Assembly: GCA_950295325.1 (NCBI GenBank)
Contig: OX485803.1
Span: forward strand, 23,684,001 to 23,748,000
DNA from: Polytrichum commune
Taxonomy: Eukaryota > Streptophyta > Polytrichopsida > Polytrichales > Polytrichaceae
Direction: 5' to 3'
Length of the DNA stretch: 64,000 nt
In this document: positions 1 to 10,960 of the stretch, piece by piece
Position numbering within the stretch: position 1 is the first letter of the stretch
Layout: each line of letters starts with the position of its first letter
Position numbers and translations under genes: made by a program
The notes under the pieces: generated by a model
What the model saw: only the letters and a program-made list of their open reading frames with translations
The model's database searches: none
Told to the model about the DNA's origin: nothing

Positions 1-70
1 ACCCGTGCTACAATAGCAAACCTACGATGAAACATCTACAATAACCAGATTGTAAACCGGACTGAAAGTG

Positions 71-460
71 AACAATTTATCCTTTTTATATTGAATTCCA
101 ATGACAAGATTTTCTTGAATATTAGAGTTCCATCCCGTTTGGTCCGATAGCTATCAAACCTCTTCTACACCATATTCATCGAGGACTCTTGAATGGCGAC
201 AGGCGTCATTACAACCTTGAGGTTTGGGAATTCCCCAACGTGACAAAACTAAACGGAACAAAGACCTTTCCTGATATTAATTTGCAACATTTGCAACTAA
301 CACCGGTATTAAAAAGAGTGCTTTGAACCATTTGGGTGGACATGACAAAAGGCGGTGAAGTGGTGTGGCTTTTAGAAGCCATTGAAGAAGACAAAAAATA
401 CTTAGAATGTAGTCTGGACTTCATACTGAAGCTAGCTGGGTATTGCAACAATCAGAGTGA
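71..460. repeat. Direct repeat copy A of a 390-bp decayed sequence
   Basis: This stretch matches 2411-2800 base for base in register: every shared block is offset by exactly 2340, with no net insertion or deletion over about 390 bp despite many substitutions. Shared blocks include TGACAAAACTAAACG and CATGACAAAAGGCGGTGAAG. One + frame reads like old protein (GGEVVWLLEAIEEDKKY near 345-400), but it has an in-frame stop just upstream, and differences between the copies fall at all codon positions, so it is evolving as non-coding DNA. Family unknown; probably a transposon internal fragment. Confidence 0.75.
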
Positions 461-2410
461 TCTGGGCCAAGGTAGTCTTACAATGTTTCGGCTCACAACA
501 TCTAGGGGTGCATCAAAGAAAGCAGTGCCATTCAATTCATACCCACTCCATTAGTAGAGAATAACTTTGGGGCCAATTGCAACTACGGTAGATGGGTATT
601 AAGTAGCCAGTGTTCTTAATCTGACCTCTAGATTTGATTGGTATGTGGTTCAGTGAGGATCAAAAAGCAAACATCATAACGATGCATGTTTAAAAGAGAT
701 TGGACTCAGTCTTCAAATATTAATAACTACTCTACACTCAATACTGAACACAACTGGGAGGACCTATATCAACTAACAGTGAACCTAGAAACTAAGGTCT
801 CAGGGGTCCAAAGTACAACCTCCCTACACTATTTCTGCAAGTACTAACTGAGTCTACAAGTCATTCTTTTATATCTACAGGTTCAAAACTCTATTTAGTG
901 CATTATCTTATGTCAAGGAGCTAAAATACATTCATATCTGACATTGACAATCGATACTCTAGGCCACAAGCTCTTGTCACATAGTTTATTATCTGTTCGA
1001 CAATAAACTTTTGAAATTCAACAAATTTTCCACCATGCTTTGGATGTGACTCAAAATAAACTTTCAAGTAAACCCTGAAACATGTGCATTTATACGCATA
1101 ACCAAGGCATCAGATCACAACAAAATTCTAGTCTACATCTCTTTTAGGATCATCACGTATTGTTGATCTATCCCTGCACTATTTTTGCCTAGAGGCGGGG
1201 CGGCTCCAAGAATTAAATCCCTGACCCAGAGAACCAAAGGCCGGGCATTGCAAAATCAGGCCCATGCCTCAACTTGACTCAACTGCACATGTTGTGACTA
1301 TGTGCAAAAATCACTATCAACACAATGTGTAACCCCCAAAAAAGACCTTAACACTTGCATCTCCCGCTAGCACCGCTCACAACCCCAAACACAACCCCAA
1401 ATAAAAAATAAAACTCTATACTTCACTATGACCCGCAAAGCCAAACACATCAAACTTTCCTTCTCTAATCTCACCCATTGTTGAAAACCATAACAGTCCT
1501 AGTACTAGTCACCTTACAGGACATTCCAGTTCCTGCCGTTTGACATCAACTAACATTAAAATATAAATATATAGATATATATATAGCTCACAAGTGACCC
1601 ATTCTTCACCCTCCTCCTCACTGAAAGCAGAACCAAACTCGAGAAGAAATAAGTTCTTAAGTCACTTCCCCCAAAATTCAACATCTACAGCTTGCCATGA
1701 CCCAAAACTCTATACCTCTCACCATGACCACTCTCCAACCTTTTCCTTTTCATCACTACAATCTGCATAAAATTCTACACCAAATCCCTTCTGCTCTTCT
1801 GCCCTCCTACCTAAGCCTCCTCATCGTGATTCTGATGACGCCACACACACTTCAAAAAAAACACCCTAAACCCTAAAATTTCATTTCACAAATTGAAAAA
1901 TCTCTCCACCTCACCATCACAACTCTCCCACCCTCTTCTCCACCTCACTGCAATCTGAACCCAAATTCTCAAGGAGAACACAATCAATCACAACTGCAAA
2001 GTCTTCAAATTAAACCGCCTATATCCTCTTTTGAGCTGATGAGACCATTTGAATTAGATGAATGTCCGCTACCGACAGATTCCAGCTACTGACAAATTTG
2101 GAACATGAGCTCTTGTAAAGAATTTAGAGCGCCAAGCCCTGTCGGCGGGTTTTACCTCATGATTCATTGTGCCAATCATCTAATGAAGGAAAGAAATCAC
2201 ATGCAATCGACCACTCCCTACACATACTTCAACACTTTATAAATGGTTGCAGATCCTTCAATAGCAGGTCTCTGCTAGAAACTCCAGCAAAAATCACCAC
2301 TCAACAAGTATGCTTCAGGATATGTTTACAACTAACAAAGAAGTCACAATGGATGATCCTCTTACATCAGGACTTTTTTCCACGACTATGCACTCCAAAT
2401 ACTCCAATTG
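461..2410. other. Intergenic spacer with one dispersed repeat
   Basis: No gene is recognised. Positions about 625-770 are a copy of the dispersed GTTAGGTGTGGAT-type family (best partner 4582-4725). From about 1330 to 2030 the + strand is C/A-rich and low in G, with a TA-rich patch near 1563-1585 and a short telomere-like CCCTAAACCCTAAA near 1864. Open frames here are short and lack coding character. Confidence 0.6.
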
Positions 2411-2800
2411 AACAATTTATCCTTTTTGTATTGAATTCCAGTGCCAAGATTTTCTTGAATATTAGAGTTCCATCCAGTTTGGTCCGGTAGCTGTGAAACC
2501 TCTTGTGCACCCTGTTCATCGAGGACTCTTGAATGGTAACATGCGTGATTACAACCCTGAGCTGTGGGAACTCCCCGACGTGACAAAACTAAACGAAACA
2601 AAGACCTTTCCTTATATTGATTTGCAACATTTGCAACTAATATGGGTATTCAAGACAGTTCATTGAACCATTTGGGTGCACATGACAAAAGGCGGTGAAG
2701 TGATGTGGCTTTTAAAAGCCATTTAACAGAACAAAAATTACTTAGAACATAGTCTGGACTTTGTACTGAAGCCAACTGGGTATTGTAACAATCAAAGTGA
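2411..2800. repeat. Direct repeat copy B of the 390-bp decayed sequence
   Basis: This is the partner of 71-460. The + frame giving GGEVMWLLKAI is interrupted by TGA upstream and TAA after KAI. The similarity ends abruptly at the shared AGTGA near 460 and 2800, which marks the edge of the duplicated unit. Confidence 0.75.
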
Positions 2801-3254
2801 TTAGTTCCCTGATTTATTCAGTTTCAGTGAGTCTCTCCCTGAGACTGCTACTGTGATTGCGCCCTTAAACCAGATACTGACAAATTTGTTGATGCCTCAT
2901 CATAAATTTCCTAGTGCAACACAAATTTCAGGACTTATAAACTGATCAATATAAGCTAAGTCACTGACTAACAACTACATGCCTTACAGGATTGCGTACC
3001 AACACAAAGCAATACCCGGGGTTGTCCAACCTACAACTGCAACAAATGTACCCATGATTCTGAGTGAGTGCAATTACCCATAATTGACATTGCACGAGAT
3101 TACTCGCCTGTGCATGCTAACACCACCGATTGACGTAACCACGATCCCGGAGCACAATTATTAGAATTCTAGTGCACTAGGCTCTTTCTCCCGTTCGACG
3201 ATCAAGAAAGACATTCCTAAAGTCGGAAGTTTAGCATTCAATGCAATAGGCCTA

Positions 3255-3473
3255 ATGAATCCTCCCCGCAACTTGCTTGCCATTGTCGGCAATTCGCTGT
3301 CGGACATCTTTGCCTATACCAAATTACTCACGACGAACCAAAGAGAAGAATCAAAGAGTGCAAGCACGCAAGGCCACAGACAAGTCATACCGACAGAGTA
3401 CTACTTCCAGAAATTGAGACAGAAGAGCGCAATATTCTCCCCACAATTCGAGGAAATTACAAAATTAACTTAG
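3255..3473 (+). pseudogene. Coding-like fragment, unrecognised
   Basis: An open frame of 72 codons begins MNPPRNLLAIVGNSLSDIFA and ends EEITKLT. Its composition looks protein-like, and it lies just upstream of two decayed tandem copies that also look coding (3662-4222). No family was recognised. It may be an exon remnant of a lost gene or transposon; a chance frame is equally possible. Confidence 0.25.
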
Positions 3474-3661
3474 TATACACATCCACGCGCCATTCACTTG
3501 TGATGCGACGAGTCAACTTGCCGACACTAACGAGGGGGGAAAATAATTTGGTGCAACTTTTGGCAAAGCGCCAAGATAAGATAGTCCAGGAGATCGTCGC
3601 CACAACATACACACCTTCCTTCCTTCTCTCGTTTCAACATCCCGACACCTAAAACCTATTA

Positions 3662-3910
3662 ATAGACTTACCTACCGATCAACAGGAGGCAATTGACAAC
3701 AAACAGACTCTTCACACCCCACAGAACATTCTGATCGATTCTGGTCATGGCAGTGATTATGTTAAGTTTACCTACTGTGCACGAAACTTCACTGTGACGG
3801 TTGACTATCAACGAAAGAGATGAAATCATCAATGGCCTCGAAGAATGAACCTTCGTCATTGACAAACACAATTTCAAGTCTATGCAAGAAACCACAGCTC
3901 ACCTGCTCTG
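3662..3910 (+). repeat. Tandem duplication, unit 1 (decayed coding-like)
   Basis: Unit 1 of a two-unit tandem duplication whose second copy lies about 310 bp downstream. The + frame from about 3662 reads protein-like for some 50 codons (for example NILIDSGHGSDYVKFTYCAR) and then stops at TGA. A +1 shift restores another protein-like run (NERDEIINGLEE) that also stops. The pattern suggests a decayed exon. No domain recognised. Confidence 0.6.
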
Positions 3911-3971
3911 AACCGAACGATAGACGATTGGAGACAAAGTTCCTCCGATTCCTCCGGCATAGAGCTGCAAT

Positions 3972-4222
3972 TTAAGTTAACTTACCTGCCGATCTGTAAT
4001 AACAAATCAACCAACAGACTCACAGGTCACAGAGCCTTCAGAATATTCTCAGGCAGGTCAGTCATTAAGTCGACGTTATCTATTGTGGACGAAAAATTCA
4101 CTGTGACCATTGACTACCATCAAATTTATGAGAGGAAATTATCAATAGCCGTAGAGACCAAACCATCATAATTGCCAAAACACAATTCAAGTCTGTGCAA
4201 GAAACCATGGCTCATTCCACGT
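3972..4222 (+). repeat. Tandem duplication, unit 2
   Basis: This copy shares with 3662-3910 the blocks AACTTACCT, CACTGTGACCATTGACTA, CACAATTCAAGTCT and TGCAAGAAACCA. It carries several in-frame stops in the frame that is open in unit 1, so it is the more decayed copy. Confidence 0.6.
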
Positions 4223-4581
4223 GCATTCCCAGATCAACGTCACAATAACTGGAAGCATCAAGCAAACCTTCCCTACTACCTCCTGAGAATTCTTTGCCCA
4301 TGCCCAGTTCCATTTAGAAACCTGCATGAACAGCAAGAAAGAGAAAAATTCTTGCAGAACTACACTACTCTGATTTAGTGTGTCATCAAAATTGGTGTGC
4401 CACATTAGCTAAGGTGACCTCCATGACTTTCATGTAGCAGCAAGTGTCCCGTGTCGATTCCTATGGTTGCCACCCAGTAATTGGAAGATCATCACATGGT
4501 CAACGATGATGCCTAGTGTGGGCCGCACTAAATGAGATGTATAAGGTATGAGGGTGTTATTCAGTTAGTTTTCTAAATCAG

Positions 4582-4725
4582 ACTCACATATTTGATGCGT
4601 TTGTGGTTAGGTGAGGATCAAAGATCAGACTCCATAATGACACATGTTTATAAGAGATGGGACTTCGTCTTCAAATTCTATTAACTACTCCACACTCAAT
4701 AGTGAAGACAAATTGGGTGGTCCTA
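4582..4725 (+). repeat. Dispersed repeat, GTTAGGTGTGGAT family
   Basis: Contains TTTGTGGTTAGGTGAGGATC, then ACACATGTTTATAAGAGAT, and ends near ACTCCACACTCAATAGTGA. It is closely parallel to about 625-770 and more distantly to 10790-10960, 20395-20690, 50920-51250, 61975-62290 and 63510-63845. Confidence 0.65.
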
Positions 4726-6224
4726 TGTATTCAATTAAGGAACAAGAAACATGCACTTCCAATATCCATAACTAAAGCGCTTAGCATCAATGAAGCCTTG
4801 ATAATAAAGCGGTGAAGCCAAGACCACGATTTGAGAGCAACCCGTGATCTACAAAGTTGCGGGTGAGCCATTTGAAGCATATTCACACCATGTGGCCATG
4901 CAAGTCTCTGCATGGAATGTTGTCAACATTGTGACAACTACCCTATATGTAGGGCCCCAATCACCAATACTGTGCAAGACAAGCTTCGGCGTTATGAACA
5001 ATGCATGGATGCATGACTCATCCAGGACGAACTTGATTCTCAATCAAAAAGTCATGATGTTGACCGCCTATTTCTTTCTTTGACGTGGCACTCCACAACA
5101 ATCTTGTTTCATTGATAAGCCATTGTATCCTCATATGAACCTTTTATGAAAGTTAACTCATGGACTCATTAGTTGTATTTGGCCTAGTTGTATTACAACT
5201 TGTACCATTCCCGCTTTGATGTCTCACTTTAACCATGAACACTTTACATTTGCTCAAACCATGCAGAACTCCAGGTTTGGTCAAGCTCTCATTACTTTGG
5301 GCTTGGGATGGAAGCTTGCCAAAAAGCAAACATCGGACCCATGAAAATCGTAAGGCATCAACTCGAGCTTTGGTGCAAAGAAGGTCTAAGAACACCAACC
5401 ACTACTGATTCTATTCCGCTGTTGCAGTTGAATAACAACGTGTACCATGGATTCATTATGTGGAGTTTGCAATTGCTCCAAATTCCTCAAGGCTCCTACT
5501 TGAGGATGCCCACTAATTGCACTTAACAACACAACATCTGAGCAATTAACGGCAAACACAGAAGCATCACCCAATACAAAGAGCCACAGGCTTGGGATTG
5601 TTTGAATGCTTACTTTGTGAAGGTGAAACCCTCCATTTATGAAGCAAATGGTAATTGTGGTGGGTAGCCCTACCGCTTCACACCTCCACCCACCAAATCG
5701 TCCACAGTCACTCCAAAGTCCCAGCCATATACCTTCTATGACGCAAACCAACTGCCAAGGACCTCAAGTCTTCATCACCCACAGTATACTGAGGATTTTC
5801 CCCAACGCCCAGCAGATGTATTATGAAGGTGACCAAATAGTCGAGTAATGAAACTGTCCAACATCACATGGTAAGAACATGACTCATAACCCACACTCCC
5901 TACTACCAACTCCACAATTCTGTTCACAAAATAAAATGTTGTAGAGAACCAACCACACAAAAATGAGTTCCTCGTTGAACTTTAACCGAGAATGTGGAGC
6001 CTCAAAGTAAAATGGAGAATCTGCAACTTGATGTGCACAACTTGGAGTGCAGAAAATCACATGCCGGTGGTGCAGATCGTCTTCGCCCCGGCTCCTTTAC
6101 CAATCCCTTGCCTTCCCATGAACCCGCATGGCCGTGTCACTGTAGCTAGGACGCGGCGCCTTGGGCACTAAGTTAAGATCACTTTGAGACCCAAAAATAG
6201 ATCGCTAAGTTAAGTTGGACACTA
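4726..6224. other. Intergenic spacer, no certain gene
   Basis: Nothing here could be assigned. A 121-codon - strand frame (5751-5386) has no recognisable domain. On the + strand, about 5660-5829 reads Pro-rich and protein-like (RFTPPPTKSSTVTPKSQ) after a TAG. Both could be remnants or chance. Confidence 0.4.
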
Positions 6225-6561
6225 CTACCTTAGAGATGTGGGAAGCATTGAATGCGGCTCAAGGTTGGACTTGGACAATGTGGCCTTGGTCATATCGAAA
6301 ATGGGGTCCCATTTAGTTTCGGGTCTTGGACATTATGTTTGGGTAGATGTGCCGGAAGCACCTCCATCATTTTTGAAATTAAAGAACTACTCAATTTCAT
6401 TTTAGTTTTGTTTCTAGGTCTAGATTCAAGCAGTGAGTGGTTGGGGACTCGGTGCCTCTGTGTATGTAAAACATGTCCATTGTGATTCAAGGGGCTCTAG
6501 TAGAAATAATTCCCCTATAGGTTGAGGGCTAGAGTCTTGGATGTTATTTCCGGAGTAAATT
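6225..6561 (+). repeat. Direct repeat, left copy (340 bp)
   Basis: Begins CTACCTTAGAGATGTGGGAA and ends near GGATGTTATTTCCGGAGT. It is repeated in the same orientation at 7793-8132. The two copies bracket about 1.2 kb holding two MITEs and a foldback remnant. They could be LTR-like ends of a small element or a segmental duplication; no primer-binding site or polypurine tract was recognised. Confidence 0.7.
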
Positions 6562-6576
6562 AGTATGGAAAAAGTA

Positions 6577-6791
6577 CACCGAATAGTGTATTGAGTGCCA
6601 CTACTACTTGGAATTACACGATGCTATAACTATGTATTGTATAGTTTGTTTTTTGCCAACAAAGGTCGAGTTGGTTGTTTGGACATTGTAAAACATTAAC
6701 ATCTTTACTTGATAAAAAAATTACATGAATAGTAGAAATATATAGTATGTGTAACTCCAAATAGTAAGTGACATTAATGCAATAATTAGTG
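6577..6791. mobile_element. TA-flanked MITE with TATTTGGA-type subterminal repeats
   Basis: A 215-bp element flanked by TA on both sides. The left end is CACCGAATA; the right end reads AATTAGTG. Inner inverted repeats are CTACTTGGAATTACAC (left) and GTGTAACTCCAAATAGTAAG (right). The same layout occurs at 7146-7354 and 16915-17110. Confidence 0.65.
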
Positions 6792-6959
6792 TAGTTTCTA
6801 GGTTGTAGACTAGGTCATTTGTTTTGACCTTTCCCGTGAATGAGTTTACATAGACATTATAAATATGTGGCCTCATGTAGGACACCACTTCACAACACCC
6901 ACCATTGGTGATGCAACACATATCTACAACTGTATAACGGCCCCTCATAGCATAGGGGT

Positions 6960-7570
6960 TGCGCCGATGCCTGCTACCCCCTCTACCCACAATCATTGCT
7001 TGCCCGCCCGCCCGCCTAACTTCAAAAATACATTGCTCTTGCATTCTTGAAGACCACTTGTTCATAATAACTCATCTTGAGCTCATCTCATTTTCAAGGT
7101 CCAAATTCCAATATAACATACATGTTCACTTTCACTTCGTAAGTGCACTAAATATTTCTTTTAGTGTCACATACTATTTGGAATCATGTGATCTTATAAC
7201 TATTTCTTTCTTGTATATCTCATTTTTTGTCAAGAAGATCGAATTGGTTGTTTGGAGATTATAGAACATTAACATCTTTACTTGGTTGAAATTTTATATT
7301 AACAGTAAAAAGATAACTCCAAATAGTAAGTGACAATAAATGCAATGTTTAGTGTATTAATTGACATGGATGTCATTCTCAAAGTGAAATCGTCAATAAA
7401 GCATGCAACTAACTTGGAAGTTTCAAATTTTTAAAGTAATCCTCGTCAACATTGAGGTTAAAACTTTGTGACTTACCATTTGAGAGGGCCTTTGTCATTG
7501 AACCATTTAACTTCAATTAATGTGTTGAGTTTAGCACATCTATCTATAATATCAACAGGGGTCACCGAAG
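6960..7570. mobile_element. Half foldback element, split by a MITE
   Basis: The stretches 7000-7140 and 7358-7530 together match one arm of the foldback element at 8551-9884. Shared blocks are GCATTCTTGAAG, TTTTCAAGGTCCAAATTCCA, GTCAATAAAGC and GTGACTTACCATT. Only one arm is present. It is interrupted by the MITE at 7146-7354, so the MITE insertion is the younger event. Confidence 0.65.
7146..7354. mobile_element. Nested TA-type MITE (209 bp)
   Basis: Left end CACTAAATATTTCTTTTAGT followed by GTCACATACTATTTGGAA. The right end is the complement: CTCCAAATAGTAAGTGAC followed by AATGTTTAGTG, then TA. It sits inside a foldback-arm copy. Its termini link the CACTAAAT family to the TATTTGGA family. 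Confidence 0.7.
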
Positions 7571-7792
7571 CAAGTTGATGGGGCCGGCTTTACCTACATA
7601 CTTTTACAATACATATTTTATTTCTCTAATGGTCGGTTTTCCTAGTTCATTGCTCTCAACCATTGGTTTGTGTTTTTTTATTTTTCCTTTTTTACTTATA
7701 ATGGTATCATTGGTATTCATTTCGAGGTATGCAACCGCCCACTATGAGATCAAAAGAATAGATCTAGCTTAGACATGTGGAGGTGGACGCCT

Positions 7793-8132
7793 CTACCTTA
7801 GAGATGTGGGAAGCATTGAATGCGGCTCAAGGTTGGACTTGGACAATGTGGTCTTGGTCATATCTAAATGGGGGTCCCATCTAGTCTCGGGCCTTGGACA
7901 TTATGTTTAGGTGGATGTACTAGAAGCACTTACGTTGATTTTGACAACAAGGAAATACTCAACCTAAGTTTTATTTAGTTTTGTTTCTAGGTCTAGGTTC
8001 AAGCAGTGAGCAGTTTGGGATTTGATGCATTTATGTATTTAAACTCATCCATTGTGATTCAAAGGGCTCTAGTAAAAATAATTCTCCTATAGATTGCGGG
8101 CTAGAGTCTTGGATGTTATTTTTGGAGTGAAT
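7793..8132 (+). repeat. Direct repeat, right copy (340 bp)
   Basis: Partner of 6225-6561 at an offset of 1568 bp near the left edge. Shared blocks include GAAGCATTGAATGCGGCTCA and GGCTCTAGTA. It has diverged by substitutions and small indels. Confidence 0.7.
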
Positions 8133-8550
8133 TGATACAAAAAGCGCACTAGTTAAAATATTACCCCGACCCTATGAATTTGGAACGACAAACTCCTCTT
8201 ATTACAATCTTGATGAGATTAGGATTATTATAAACAATTAAAGCTTTATCCTTTGTGTCATGGTTAAATTGTTTATGAAAGTAATAAAATGGTTCCACAT
8301 GGCAAGGATAAATCCTTCAAAATTAAAGTTAGTGAGAGAAAGCTCCCCATGAGAAATGTGGGAATTGTCTGCATTTTTTGGAAGAAGAGTCGTGTGGTGG
8401 GGGGAGGAGGATCATGAGGTGCTACACAAATCACGATGCTAAAAGAAACGGCAACCACCCATGCGCGGTATCGAGAGGCTTGTACTAAATCGATGATTTT
8501 ACAATCGGGTTCAAAATAGCATGGAGCTTTGGAGCATGCTTAGGGCGGAC

Positions 8551-9884
8551 GCTAAGCTCCCCCTACGAACCTTCAAGGGGAGGTGGATATGACCGGGGCC
8601 TACAATCCGGCACCTCTAGGCAGCTTCTACAATATAAATAAAAGATTACAAATCCCGACTGAAAGTTATTGTCCACTTCACCCGACTTCCAAAAATAATA
8701 TCGCCCTTGCATTCTTGAAGGCCGCTTGTCCATATAACCCATATTGAGTGCACTTCACCTTCAAGGTCCAAAATCCAATATATATGTTCACTTCCATTAA
8801 GTAAAGCAGTAATTGATTGGGATTTCATTTTCAAAGTGAAACCGTCAATAAAGTGTGTAATTAACTTGGAAGTCAAAAATATTACAAAACCCTCACTAGT
8901 AGTGAGGTTATAATTTTTGTGACTTACCATTAAAAGGGGCTTTTTTATTCTAAAATGGAGCTAAAATTAGTGTTTTAATTCAGTATGTTTATTTTATAAG
9001 ACTTTAGTTAATACCTTCTACTTTTACAAAGCATTCATACACATTCAAACTAATAAAGTGTGTTTGAATGCAATTAAGTGTAAATAACGGTATTACAAGG
9101 TAATTGAGCGCAAGGCCTAGGTTTCTACAGGTATACATACATTTTCAAATTAATTAAGCCAAATCAAGTGCAAGTAAGTGCATTTAGCCTAATTAAGGAT
9201 GATGAAGCCCAAACAAGTGTAATTAAGCACATCATTCCTCATATCTTAATCAAATCATTATTAATTCCAGTAAGTGCTTTTTATGATTAATTAGGCTCAA
9301 TTAATCTGGTTAGCATATATTCTTATTTAATTGGGCTTTATTAGGATTAATTAGACTTGGTTACTGTCAATCACACTTTATTAGTTTGAATGTGTATGAA
9401 TATTTTGTGAACGTAGAAGGTATTAAATAAAATATTAAATAAATATACTCAAATAAAACACTAATTTTAGTTCCATTTTAGATTGACAAAGACCCTTTCA
9501 ATGGTAAGTCACAAAATTATAACCTCAATGCTAATGAGGGTTTTGTAATATTTTTGACTTCCAAGTTAATTACATGCTTTATTGACGGTTTCACTTTGAA
9601 AATGAAATTCCAATCAATTGCATATATACTCAACAGAAATGAACATACATATTGGATTTTGGACCTTGAAGATGAAGTGCACTCAATATGGTTTATATGA
9701 ACAAGCAACCTTCAAGAATGTAAGGGACCATTTATTCTTCGAAGTCGGGCAGAGCGGGCAACAATTTTCAATCAATATTTGAAAAAAAAAATTGATTTGT
9801 TTGTGGGGACTACCCGGAGGTGCCAGATCACGGACCTTGGGACCTATCCACCTTCCCCTAAAAGTTTGTAAGGGAGGGTTAGCC
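8551..9884. mobile_element. Foldback element with about 510-bp inverted arms
   Basis: The left arm (8551-9062) and right arm (9370-9884) are inverted copies over their full length. Outer pair: CAAGGGGAGGTGGATA against TATCCACCTTCCCCT. Middle pair: ACCGTCAATAAAGTG against TTTATTGACGGT. Inner pair: CATTCATACACATTCAAACT against AGTTTGAATGTGTATGAAT. The core of about 305 bp (9063-9369) is rich in AATTAAG/CTTAATT and partly palindromic. No open frame looks like a transposase. It may be a non-autonomous Foldback or long-TIR Mutator-type element. Transcription through it would give a long hairpin RNA. Confidence 0.8.
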
Positions 9885-9885
9885 A

Positions 9886-10272
9886 TGGGGGAGTCACCCC
9901 ATTGTCAAGTTGAGCACCACATGCGGATAAAGTTTGCTACCCCTATATAATACGCCATACATAGTTTTAAAAATTATGATATTTTTTCTCCTTCTACATA
10001 ACCGTTTATAATATGTTTTGTATATTTATTTGAAATCTTTAGTCATCTTCAATTTTTTAGTAATTGTTTTAGTTTAAGTATGCGTCATTCTAGTTAGAAA
10101 CAATATATTTCATTAAAAAAAATCTTCAAATTTGGATATCATTTTTAACTATGTAATAGATACCGTGTATAAGCAGTGATAAAATTTTGACCCATTTTGG
10201 TGATGCAACTTACCGAAAGTAGATTTTTTCTGGTCGCATGTGGTGTTCAACTTAACAATGGAGTGACCCCCC
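9886..10272. mobile_element. TIR element, about 387 bp, 40-bp inverted ends
   Basis: The left end GGGGAGTCACCCCATTG continues to AAGTTGAGCACCACATGCG. The right end is its complement, from CGCATGTGGTGTTCAACTT to GGAGTGACCCCCC. It directly abuts the right edge of the foldback element. No clear target duplication was seen, so the superfamily is not assigned. Confidence 0.7.
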
Positions 10273-10425
10273 TGTGCAGTTAGTGTCCACCCATGCTTGG
10301 TTCATTTGCTCACAATAGGCCCCTTCAAACAAGCACCCATGTCTCATGCTTGCCTTGAGATAGCCTCAAGTATGGCCTTTATCCAAATTTATTACCGCAT
10401 TTGCAATGGTGTGAAATTGATTTTA

Positions 10426-10702
10426 GGGCCGTTCACATGGGGTCCAAAGTCCCAACATGGAGGCATTGTCCCAATTTTTGAGCCTCAAAAAATCATTGTA
10501 CATGATGGATTATTATTAAAGTTGAATCTTCATTATTTTATGAAAAAATATTGGTGGGACTTGTTTTGAGAATTGGCTCTAGCTTTTTTGCTCCACCCAA
10601 CTCTCAACACAAGTCTCAAGCCTCACTTCCAAAAAAATGTTGCCATGTAGGCATGTGTATCATACTTGAGACTTAGGACTTGTGACCATGTGTGACCGGC
10701 CC
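10426..10702. mobile_element. Harbinger-like MITE (277 bp)
   Basis: Starts GGGCCGTTCACATGG and ends CATGTGTGACCGGCCC, flanked on both sides by TTA (10423-10425 and 10703-10705). Three-base TTA/TAA duplications with GGGCC-type termini are typical of PIF/Harbinger (Tourist-like) elements. Internal sequence is non-coding. Confidence 0.7.
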
Positions 10703-10789
10703 TTAGAGTCCGGGAAGCTAAAAGACTAATGGGACTGAAAGTGGTTTCAAACAATTCCGTTACAATTTCTCTCTAACCGAGACTTATAT

Positions 10790-10960
10790 TTGAGTGATGT
10801 GGGATTAGGTGTGGATCTAAGAATGGACACCAAGAAATATATGTGGTTAAAAAACCATAAAGTATGTGTTTAAGGTTTGCAGCTTAGTGCAGACTTCCAA
10901 TTTCAAACACATATTAGGTTGTAGGGTTGGAGTAAAGAACATCTTCTAAGTGGGCCTAAA
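10790..10960 (+). repeat. Dispersed repeat, GTTAGGTGTGGAT family
   Basis: Contains GGATTAGGTGTGGATCTAAG and ATGGACACCAAGA, the most conserved part of the family, close to 63530-63570 and 61990-62040. Confidence 0.6.

Noticed and set aside
5386-5751. 121-codon - ORF as a gene
   Set aside because: No recognisable family, no flanking splice pattern, and competing open frames on the other strand.
6225-8132. A complete LTR retrotransposon
   Set aside because: No primer-binding site, polypurine tract or gag/pol remnant between the repeats.
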